Below, piece after piece: positions 54,700-64,000 of a stretch of DNA of 64,000 nucleotides. The translations under genes and the position numbers were made by a program. Each line of letters opens with the position of its first letter. The stretch's first letter is position 1. The notes below the pieces were generated by a model. It ran no database searches. It saw only the letters and a list, made by a program, of their open reading frames with translations, and was not told the DNA's origin. Source of the stretch: VAZQ01 sp963785745 (GTDB taxonomy: Bacteria > Pseudomonadota > Alphaproteobacteria > Rhizobiales > Xanthobacteraceae); the NCBI GenBank assembly GCA_963785745.1, contig CAWAWR010000029.1:1-64000 (forward strand). Direction: 5' to 3'.

Positions 54700-55221
54700 T
54701 TAGCTTCCTTGCGGAGGGGCCTCAGCGGCCTGCGCCGGCGGGTTCATTGCCGACTCGTTGGTGCACACGTCACGGAACAGGACGGAGCCGTTCGGCAGGT
54801 ACTCTTTCACCAAGCAGGTGCAGGTGGACGCGACCGGGCGCGGAGCGACCGCGTAGGTCGCAACCGGGTAGTACCGGCGCCAGCCATAAAAGTGGGCATG
54901 GCCATGGCAGTGGCGGTGGAAGTGGAAGCCATGCCGGTGCCAGCAGTGCCGGTGGTGGTGGTGATGGTGGTGGTGACCATGCCGGTGATGGCGGTGGTGG
55001 TGATGGTGGTGGTGACCATGGTGACGATGGTGGTGGTGGTGGCCATGGCCGTGGTGGTGGCGATGCATACCGTGACCGCCGCCGTGGCTATGACCGCCGC
55101 GACCGTGACCGCCGCCTTGACCGCCGCCGTGGCCACGCGCATCGGCAGCCGAGGAGACGAGAGTTGCCAGGCCGACGACGATTGCCGCGGCGAAAGCGAA
55201 GAGTGCAGTACGTTTGAACAT
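54700..55221 (-). CDS. Exported His-rich protein
   Basis: A 173-aa protein. Signal peptide: MFKRTALFAFAAAIVVGLA with cleavage near ADA. A Gly/His-rich stretch then a very long His-rich region (runs of up to about eight His, residues 45-105), followed by an ordinary C-terminal part with TCTCLVKEYLPNGSVLFRDV and CTNESAMN, where three Cys could form a small fold. Metal binding or storage outside the membrane is a reasonable guess. The DNA of the His stretch is GTG/ATG-rich on the plus strand. In tandem with the gene at 54251. Confidence 0.72.
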   Translation of the reverse strand: MFKRTALFAFAAAIVVGLATLVSSAADARGHGGGQGGGHGRGGHSHGGGHGMHRHHHGHGHHHHHRHHGHHHHHHHRHHRHGHHHHHHHHRHCWHRHGFHFHRHCHGHAHFYGWRRYYPVATYAVAPRPVASTCTCLVKEYLPNGSVLFRDVCTNESAMNPPAQAAEAPPQGS

Positions 55222-55472
55222 AGTGAGGGACCTTTGGGTTAGAGACCTTTTGGCTCGTGATGAACCATCCGAGCCAGTAGTCGGGATCGGCGGGCCGCAG
55301 GTTCAAACGATTGATTTTCAGGGTTTTTTCGTTCATCTGACATTCATCGATGGAGCAATGGTGTGGCACCACGGCGGTTCCCACCGCCTGGCAACCGCTT
55401 GCGCACCCACGTGAAATCGGCTGAATCCGAGCACTTCAAGCAGCCCCAGCAAGAACGCCACAGGAGGTTAAT

Positions 55473-56150
55473 TTGGGTAAGCACTTCACATTGACGGCCG
55501 ACGACAGCCACCAACTCGGCGCCTATCGGGCCGATCCCGCGGGCGCATCCAAGGGCGGCGTGGTCGTCATTCAGGAAATTTTTGGCGTCAACAAACACAT
55601 CCGCGCGGTCTGCGACCGGCTCGCGGCCGAAGGCTACACCGCCGTCGCACCGGCGCTGTTCGATCGCACGCAGAAGGATTTCGAGTGCGGCTACACGCCG
55701 GACGAGATCGCGAATGCGCGCAAGTTCGTCGCCAATCCCAACTGGGACGCGATGCTGAAAGACACGCAAGCCGCGATCAATGAGCTCAAGAAGGAAGGCC
55801 CGGTCGCGATCGTCGGATTCTGCATGGGCGGCAGCATCGCCTTCCTCGCGGCAACACGACTCTCCGGCATCTCATGCGCGATTGCCTATTACGGCGGACA
55901 GATCGCGAAGTTCGCCGACGAGAAGCCGAAGGTGCCGATGCAGATGCACTTCGGCGAGAAGGACCAGGGCATCCCGATGACGGATGTCGAGGCCATCAAG
56001 TCCAAGCGCAGCGGCGACAGCGAAATCTACGTCTATCCGGACGCCGGGCACGGCTTTCACTGCGACGAGCGCGGCAGTTATCACGAAGCGTCGGCGAAGG
56101 CGGCCTGGCCGCGCTTTGTCGACTTCCTGAAGAAGCATCTGAAGAAGTAA
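55473..56150 (+). CDS. Dienelactone hydrolase family protein (TTG start)
   Basis: An alpha/beta hydrolase of the dienelactone hydrolase family, 225 aa. VVVIQEIFGVNKHIRAVCDR (with the Glu that activates the nucleophile), the nucleophile Cys in IVGFCMGGSIAFLAA, Asp in FGEKDQGIPMTDVEAI and His in YPDAGHGFHCDERGSYHE make the complete triad. The start is TTG 55473, fixed by a strong AGGAGG 5 bases upstream and by homology from MGKHFTLTADD. Possible roles are lactone opening in halo- or methyl-aromatic catabolism; no other such genes lie beside it. Confidence 0.92.
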   Translation: MGKHFTLTADDSHQLGAYRADPAGASKGGVVVIQEIFGVNKHIRAVCDRLAAEGYTAVAPALFDRTQKDFECGYTPDEIANARKFVANPNWDAMLKDTQAAINELKKEGPVAIVGFCMGGSIAFLAATRLSGISCAIAYYGGQIAKFADEKPKVPMQMHFGEKDQGIPMTDVEAIKSKRSGDSEIYVYPDAGHGFHCDERGSYHEASAKAAWPRFVDFLKKHLKK

Positions 56151-56181
56151 TCCGGCGCACGCCTGCGCCGAGACAAAAACG

Positions 56182-56230
56182 GTCCCGGGCCGCGTGCTGC
56201 GAGTTTTATTCGCCGCACCGGGCCCGGGAC
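56182..56230 (-). terminator. Inverted repeat terminating the polysaccharide export gene
   Basis: Perfect 10-bp arms GTCCCGGGCC / GGCCCGGGAC with a 29-base loop; on the minus strand followed by GTTTTTG. It lies 8 bp after the stop of the gene at 56238 and 32 bp after the convergent hydrolase stop. Confidence 0.65.
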
Positions 56231-56237
56231 GAGCTTG

Positions 56238-56960
56238 TCAGAACCAGCGTTCCTTGATGACGATCGTGTCGCCCGGCTGCACGCGCGTCAGCAGCGGCAC
56301 CGAGCTACGGCCCCGCACGACGGCTCCGGACGTCTGCCGATCGATCTTGACGTCGTAGCGATAAGCGCGCGGAGTGAACCCGCCGGCAATCGCCACCGCG
56401 GTTTCCACCGTCATGTTGGGCACATACGGATACTGCCCGGGCTGCGTCACCTCGCCGAGAATGAAGAATGGGCGATAGGTCTCGACTTCGATCGCAACAT
56501 GCGGCTCGCGGATGAAGCCGGCGCGCAGCTTCGCCGCGACGGCGCGGGCCAGTTGCTGGGTGGTGAGGCCGCGCGCAGTGACCGCGCCGATCAGCGGAAT
56601 GGTCACCTGCCCGGCCGCGTCGACGAAATAGGAATTGCTCAGACCTTCCTGTCCGAACACGACGATCCGCAGCTTGTCGCCGGTGTCGAGCCCATAAGCG
56701 GGTTCGGGCTGTGCAACGACCGGGATCGCAGATTGCGCATGCGCCTGCATCGCGACGGCCGGCTGCGGCTGGCTGCGTGATTGCGGCTGCGCCTTGGCGT
56801 ACGCCGTCGATGGCGCGGCAACGCTCCGCTCATAGGCGAGGCTGTCGAGATCGGCGGGAGCCGCGCGTTGCGCGGTGGTGCCGTTCGGTACGGACGAGTG
56901 CATGCACCCCGCGGCCGTGAACGCAGCCATCAAAATCGGAAGGAGGCGGCCTGGCCGCAT
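56238..56960 (-). CDS. Polysaccharide export lipoprotein (Wza/OtnA family)
   Basis: A 240-aa outer-membrane lipoprotein of the polysaccharide export family. The lipobox is AFTAAGC (Cys19), followed by a Gln/Pro/Ala-rich linker to about residue 85. The Poly_export domain is YGLDTGDKLRIVVFGQEGLS, VTIPLIGAVTARGLTTQQLA and FIREPHVAIEVETYRPFFIL; then the SLBB domain GEVTQPGQYPYVPNMTVETA, VAIAGGFTPRAYR. It ends with the short C-terminal VQPGDTIVIKERWF. No capsule synthesis genes are next to it, so it may be an orphan. Confidence 0.9.
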   Translation of the reverse strand: MRPGRLLPILMAAFTAAGCMHSSVPNGTTAQRAAPADLDSLAYERSVAAPSTAYAKAQPQSRSQPQPAVAMQAHAQSAIPVVAQPEPAYGLDTGDKLRIVVFGQEGLSNSYFVDAAGQVTIPLIGAVTARGLTTQQLARAVAAKLRAGFIREPHVAIEVETYRPFFILGEVTQPGQYPYVPNMTVETAVAIAGGFTPRAYRYDVKIDRQTSGAVVRGRSSVPLLTRVQPGDTIVIKERWF

Positions 56961-57075
56961 GCGACGAATCCGAACCCAACTGACACGGTCTTCGGATTAA
57001 CGCCGGATATGGTTAACAAAGCCTGACCCGCGGCCAAACGCGCGGGGATTGGCCTGGAAATCCGGGGCGATTCGA

Positions 57076-57636
57076 TCACTCCTTGCCCGCGGATTTTTGC
57101 GTGGCGTGCGGCTTTTCCGCCGCCGGCTTGCCGGGGTCCGAGATCCGGTCCGCGATCACGACTGCCAGCAGCGAGCCGAGGAACAGCACATGGATGCCGA
57201 CCAGCCAGGCCAGCTTGACGCTGTCCGGCGCACCGGTGCTCTGGTCGATGTTCATGAACGCCTTCAGCACCTGGATCGCCGAGATCGCCACGATCGAGGT
57301 CATCAGCTTCTGCTTGAGACCGCCGAAATCGACCTTGGTCATCCAGTCGGGCCGGTCGTGATCGCCGGCCTCGATCTTCGACACGAAGTTCTCGTAGCCG
57401 GAAAAAATCACGATCAGCACCAGATTGGCGGTGAAGGTGAGATCGATCAGCGCGAGAATACCGAGGATGACGTCAGATTCGGTTGCGCCCGGAATTTTCA
57501 CGACGAAATGGATGAGCTCGCGCACGAAGTGGAACAGCATCAGCAGCAGACAGAACGCCAGACCGAGATAGAACGGCGCCAGCATCCAGCGGCTTTGGAA
57601 CAGGATGGTCTCGATGATGCGCTCGAACTTCGGCAT
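57076..57636 (-). CDS. YqhA/TIGR00645 family inner-membrane protein
   Basis: A 186-aa membrane protein of the UPF0114 family. FERIIETILFQSRWMLAPFY is the conserved start; three to four hydrophobic segments follow (LGLAFCLLLMLFHFVREL, VILGILALIDLTFTANLVL, VKLAWLVGIHVLFLGSLL). The conserved middle is FSGYENFVSKIEAGDHDRPD and DFGGLKQKLMTSIVAISAIQ. The function of the family is unknown. A charged tail (SDPGKPAAEKPHATQKS) ends it. Confidence 0.92.
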   Translation of the reverse strand: MPKFERIIETILFQSRWMLAPFYLGLAFCLLLMLFHFVRELIHFVVKIPGATESDVILGILALIDLTFTANLVLIVIFSGYENFVSKIEAGDHDRPDWMTKVDFGGLKQKLMTSIVAISAIQVLKAFMNIDQSTGAPDSVKLAWLVGIHVLFLGSLLAVVIADRISDPGKPAAEKPHATQKSAGKE

Positions 57637-57793
57637 GGCTGGCTCTCACATCGCGCTTGCAGTCCGCCTTATAGCAGGGCGCAAAAGAAATTGATCCGCC
57701 ATCTTGCGGGCTCGCATGCCGCGAACCCTCGGATGACGGATCAACGAATTCAATACGACAGCAACTTCAGTTAGTGCGTTGCGACACAAGCAG

Positions 57794-58468
<675 letters not shown>

Positions 58469-58622
58469 GAGGTGGCGTCTCCCGTCATTCGTGCCGATGA
58501 TCTTGCCCCCAATATAGGTCGGCCGCGGCCGCCGCGCAGGGGTAGTAGCGATCAACTGTCGGCCACCGGGATGCGCCGCGGCAATCACACCACCGAGAGG
58601 ACGGCTCCCCGGGCGGACTTGC

Positions 58623-58940
58623 TCAGTTGCGGGCGTAGCCGATCAGCGGACGCCGCTTGCGGCCGAGCAGGACCAGGATGGTACCGATGATGACCAGCAC
58701 CAGGCAGGTCGGGGCGTTGAGGACATTGCTGGCGACCGGGTCCCACAGCCAGGGCGCTAACCCCTCCAAAAACGGCCTGACCTGCGCGAGGCTGCTTTCA
58801 TGGAAGGTCGACCACACCTCCGCGACCTTGGTCACGTACAAGCGCTGGTCGGCAATCGACTTTGTGCCGTCATAGACGAAGAAGATGAAGGCCAATGCCA
58901 GCGACAAGAGGCCGATAAACCGCAAAAGGAAACGGATCAT
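58623..58940 (-). CDS. Small membrane protein of unknown function
   Basis: A 105-aa protein with two membrane segments, FIGLLSLALAFIFFVYDG near the N-terminus and VLVIIGTILVLLGRK near the C-terminus, joined by a polar loop (VWSTFHESSLAQVRPFLEG) containing LAPWLWDPVASNVLNAP. It has a regular composition and a clean start at ATG 58940. I know close look-alikes only as hypothetical proteins of Hyphomicrobiales. Confidence 0.72.
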   Translation of the reverse strand: MIRFLLRFIGLLSLALAFIFFVYDGTKSIADQRLYVTKVAEVWSTFHESSLAQVRPFLEGLAPWLWDPVASNVLNAPTCLVLVIIGTILVLLGRKRRPLIGYARN

Positions 58941-59209
58941 TGCATCGTCACGCCGGCTGTGCTGCCCCTAGTGTACAGGAGGCTGCTGCGAAACGGTACG
59001 AACTTCGGAATCGGAACACGCGCAGAATTACTCTGGTCGTCCGGCCGGTTCAATGCATTCCGCAGCACAAAGTGGCGCGATGTCGCACGCCATGCGCGCC
59101 CGTCATGCATTCGGTATATCAAGCGTCCCTTGAGCGGATGGCACCCAACCGCTAGTTTCGCCCGATCCGGCCGCTGTTTGTTGCGTCTGGTAGGCGTTGG
59201 GGAGTTCAT

Positions 59210-61489
<2,280 letters not shown>

Positions 61490-61523
61490 GGACCTGAACC
61501 GCCACACTGGTAGGAGGCGTCCG

Positions 61524-62966
61524 ATGCTGAATCGCAGGACATTCGCACGCCTGCTCGGAGCGACGGCGCTGGCCGGAGTTGCGGCGCCCGCAACGTCTCC
61601 GGCGATGGCGCAGGGCCCGGCGGCAACCGCCTCTCGCGGTCACTATCTCATCAGGAACGGCGCCGTCATCACCGTCGACCAGGCCGGCGTGCTGCCGCGC
61701 GCCGACATTCTGGTGCGCGACGGCCGCATCGAGGCCGTCGGCCCCGATCTCGCGGCGGCAGGCGCCGAGACGATCGACGCCACCGACATGATCGTGATGC
61801 CCGGCTTCGTCGATACGCACTATCACATGTGGAGCGCGGTCGGTCGCAACTTCGTCGGCGACGGCTTCGGCTATTTCGCCGCCAAGAATGCCACGTCGAA
61901 GCTGTTCGAGCCGACCGACTTCTACGACAGCGTGATGCTCGGCCTAGTGGAGCTCGCGAATGCCGGCGTCACCACCGTCCATAACTGGTCGCACAACACC
62001 CGCACGCCGGCGCACGCCGATGCCGAGTTGCGTGCCCACCGGGAAGTGATGCTGCGCGCGCTCTATTCGCACGGGCATGTCGACCAGATGCCGCGCAACG
62101 AGCCGCTCGATTTCGCCAGCATCGACCGGGTGCAACGCGACTACTTCGCCAAGGGCACGGCCTTCGAGGGGCTCGTGACCTACGGCGTCAACCTGCGCGG
62201 TGCCTCGCAGAGCGAGGAAGCCATCTACCACCAGGAGATGGAGACGGCGCGTAAGCGCGGACTATGGATCGCGATCCATGCCGGCCAGACGCCGCCGAAC
62301 CGCATTTTCGCCGAGGACTACGAGAAGCGCGGCTGGCTCGGCCCGAAGCTCCTGATCTGTCACTATCTGCCGGCGAGCGATGCCGACGCGCAGGCGATGG
62401 CGCGCACCGCAACGCCGTTGAGCTTCGCGACGCACTCGGAGTTTCGGCTCGGCCGCGCCGGCGATCCACGCGACGCGCTGTTGCGCATGCGCCGGCACAA
62501 GGTGCTGGTCTCGCTGTCCTTCGACGCCAATTCGATCGCGCCGCCCAACATGTTCGAAACCATGCGGTTCACCTGGACCATGGGTATTCCCTGGCGCGGC
62601 ACGCCGACGGAGAAGCTGCCGGAGCTCACCTTCCGCGAGGTGATCGAAATGGCGACATTGAACGGCGCCAAGGCGCTCGGCCTTGGCGACGTGACCGGCT
62701 CGATCACGGCCGGCAAGCGCGCCGACCTCATTCTGATCCGCGGCAACGACATCAACATCGCCCCGGTCGCCGATATCGAGGCTTCGGTCGTGCAGTCGGC
62801 GACGCCGTATAACGTCGACACCGTGCTGGTGGACGGCCGCATCGTGAAGCGTGGCGGCAGGCTCGTGGCCTATGACGTCGAGAAGGTGGTGCGGGAGGCG
62901 AAGGCGTCGGCATTGCGTATCCGCACCGCCGCCGGCGGCCGGCTCGCGCCGGTCGCGATCCGCTGA
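61524..62966 (+). CDS. Tat-exported metal-dependent amidohydrolase
   Basis: A 480-aa amidohydrolase of the cytosine deaminase/chlorohydrolase group. A twin-arginine signal NRRTFARLLGATALAGVAAP (RRxFxxLL) predicts folded export to the periplasm, unusual for the family. Metal motifs: MPGFVDTHYHMWSAVG (HxH), IAIHAGQTPPN (His), ICHYLPASD (His), LSFATHSEFRLGRAGD. The end VTGSITAGKRADLILIRGND is typical. AGGAGG lies before ATG 61524. It starts 34 bp after maeB and is followed by a DapA-family gene, together perhaps a catabolic unit. The substrate is unknown. Confidence 0.85.
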   Translation: MLNRRTFARLLGATALAGVAAPATSPAMAQGPAATASRGHYLIRNGAVITVDQAGVLPRADILVRDGRIEAVGPDLAAAGAETIDATDMIVMPGFVDTHYHMWSAVGRNFVGDGFGYFAAKNATSKLFEPTDFYDSVMLGLVELANAGVTTVHNWSHNTRTPAHADAELRAHREVMLRALYSHGHVDQMPRNEPLDFASIDRVQRDYFAKGTAFEGLVTYGVNLRGASQSEEAIYHQEMETARKRGLWIAIHAGQTPPNRIFAEDYEKRGWLGPKLLICHYLPASDADAQAMARTATPLSFATHSEFRLGRAGDPRDALLRMRRHKVLVSLSFDANSIAPPNMFETMRFTWTMGIPWRGTPTEKLPELTFREVIEMATLNGAKALGLGDVTGSITAGKRADLILIRGNDINIAPVADIEASVVQSATPYNVDTVLVDGRIVKRGGRLVAYDVEKVVREAKASALRIRTAAGGRLAPVAIR

Positions 62967-63028
62967 TTGATTTCGACCGGCCATCGGTGCTTTAGAGACC
63001 CGGAAATCACGACCCCACCGGAGACATC

Positions 63029-63925
63029 ATGGCCAGACCGACCCTATCCGGCGTCATCGCCGCCATCGCCACCCCGGTCGACGAGGCCGGCGAGCCCGAT
63101 CTCGCGCGCGCCACCGGGCTGGCGCAATTCCTCCTGGCCAATGGCTGCGACGGCCTCAATGTGCTCGGCACCACCGGCGAGGCGACGTCGTTCTCGCTCG
63201 AGCAGCGCAAGCGCGTGATGTCGGCCTACAAGGACGCCGGCATCCCGACCGACCGGCTGATGGTCGGCACCGGCGCGGCGGCCACGGCGGATGCGGTGGC
63301 GCTGACGCGCCATGCCGCCGAGCTGGGCTTCGCCGGCGCGCTGGTGCTGCCGCCGTTCTACTATAAGGGCGTGCCCGACGACGGGCTCGCGGCCTACGTC
63401 GACGCCCTCGTGCAGGCGACCGCAGCAAAACCGATCGCGATCTATCTCTATCACTACCCGGCGCTGTCGGGCCTGCCCTGGCATGTCACGCTGATCCGCC
63501 GGCTGCTCGACGCCCATGGCGGGCGGATCGTCGGTCTCAAGGATTCCTCCGGCGACATGGCCTACGCTCGCGAGGCCGCCGCGATCTCGAAGGAGTTCAT
63601 GGTATTCCCCTCGACCGAGGCGGTGCTGCTGGAGGCGCGAGGCGGCGCCTTCGCCGGCTGTATCTCGGCGACCGCAAACCTCAATGCCGATCTCTGCGCG
63701 CGCGCCTTCCATGGCGGCGATGCCGCCGCCCTCGACGCGGCGGTCTCGATCCGCAAGCTGTTCGACGGCAAGGCGCTGGTCCCCGGGGTTAAGGCGCTGC
63801 TGTCCCATATCCATCGCGATACGGCATTGGCGCGGGTCAAGCCGCCCCTGGCCGCGTTCCCGGCCGCCGACCGGGCGGCGGTGACCGCCGGCTACGACAG
63901 CGTGCGGGCCAAAAGCGCGGCCTGA
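63029..63925 (+). CDS. Dihydrodipicolinate synthase (DapA) family aldolase/lyase
   Basis: A class I aldolase-fold protein of 298 aa. GVIAAIATPVDEAGEPDLAR is the start motif; GLNVLGTTGEATSFSLEQRK carries the GTTGE substrate-binding loop (about residue 47); IYLYHYPALSGLPWHVTLIR has the catalytic Tyr; the Schiff-base Lys is in GRIVGLKDSSGDMAYAREAA (about 170). The family includes DHDPS, N-acetylneuraminate lyase and various keto-acid aldolases; the position after an exported amidohydrolase argues for a catabolic member rather than lysine biosynthesis. Confidence 0.9.
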   Translation: MARPTLSGVIAAIATPVDEAGEPDLARATGLAQFLLANGCDGLNVLGTTGEATSFSLEQRKRVMSAYKDAGIPTDRLMVGTGAAATADAVALTRHAAELGFAGALVLPPFYYKGVPDDGLAAYVDALVQATAAKPIAIYLYHYPALSGLPWHVTLIRRLLDAHGGRIVGLKDSSGDMAYAREAAAISKEFMVFPSTEAVLLEARGGAFAGCISATANLNADLCARAFHGGDAAALDAAVSIRKLFDGKALVPGVKALLSHIHRDTALARVKPPLAAFPAADRAAVTAGYDSVRAKSAA

Positions 63926-64000
63926 GGCTGCCATTTGAGCGGTTTTGGCCGGGCTTTGACTTGCCCGGCTGCCCTGACTATAAACCGCGCCAACTGGCGG

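Noticed and set aside
54890..55130. GTG/ATG-rich low-complexity stretch as a non-coding repeat or plus-strand gene
   Set aside because: It is the complement of His codons (CAC/CAT) in an intact minus-strand gene with a signal peptide; plus-strand frames are only shadows.
63926..64000. Possible gene start at the right end of the window
   Set aside because: Only 75 bases, with no start, ribosome site or recognisable coding sequence.

Overview
The window is high-GC chromosomal DNA from an alphaproteobacterium, most likely a Hyphomicrobiales (Bradyrhizobium/Xanthobacteraceae-like) soil organism. This is inferred from several things: mutS and glnD as near neighbours, a RegB/RegA-type redox two-component pair, an MmcB-type repair protein, an EcfG-like promoter, intracellular PHA depolymerase, dispersed palindromic repeats that I associate with that group, and a large set of Bug/TctC-type solute-binding proteins. 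No transposase, integrase, phage gene or CRISPR array was seen.

Layout. 1-6.7 kb: the end of the beta-ketoadipate pathway (pcaI-pcaJ-pcaF on the minus strand), a divergent acyl-CoA thioesterase, two Bug binding proteins and a decarboxylase-type amidohydrolase. 6.8-13.5 kb: mutS and glnD with a Bug gene between them. 13.6-19.8 kb: a Gly-Met repeat secreted protein, a class A penicillin-binding protein, a three-gene operon (GbsR/MarR-like regulator, DUF4166 protein, TIGR01777 epimerase) with a palindrome on the regulator's start codon, and a zinc metallopeptidase. 20-28 kb: PHA depolymerase, an ABC-2 exporter, phenylalanine hydroxylase, RegB/RegA and a lipid A-type acyltransferase. 28-36 kb: more Bug binding proteins, each beside a catabolic enzyme (amidohydrolase, RidA), a LysR regulator, mmcB and mtnA. 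35.8-43 kb: a von Willebrand A protein, a small stress-type membrane protein behind an EcfG-like promoter, a TauE/SafE permease, an outer-membrane barrel, and a binding protein/gcdH/acyl-CoA synthetase operon. 43.2-46.3 kb: tRNA-Arg(CCG) and several small secreted or unknown proteins. 46.4-55.2 kb: a methyltransferase, a Clp_N/beta-helix fusion, small unknowns, an aldolase/deacetylase operon, a CheY-like regulator, an LLM flavin oxidoreductase and a duplicated pair of His-rich exported proteins with near-identical terminators. 55.4-64 kb: dienelactone hydrolase, polysaccharide export lipoprotein, YqhA, msrA, maeB, a Tat-exported amidohydrolase and a DapA-family lyase.

How the genes fit together. 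The catabolic genes feed succinyl-CoA/acetyl-CoA (pcaIJF), crotonyl-CoA (gcdH) and pyruvate (maeB). The binding proteins have no TctA/TctB membrane partners here, so they probably share transporters encoded elsewhere.

Quality warning. About a dozen genes need a single-base correction to read through, often in a short homopolymer, and the tRNA has an 8-base T-loop caused by one extra A. This pattern suggests residual sequencing indels more than true gene decay. I mark affected genes as frameshifted and give their full corrected extents.
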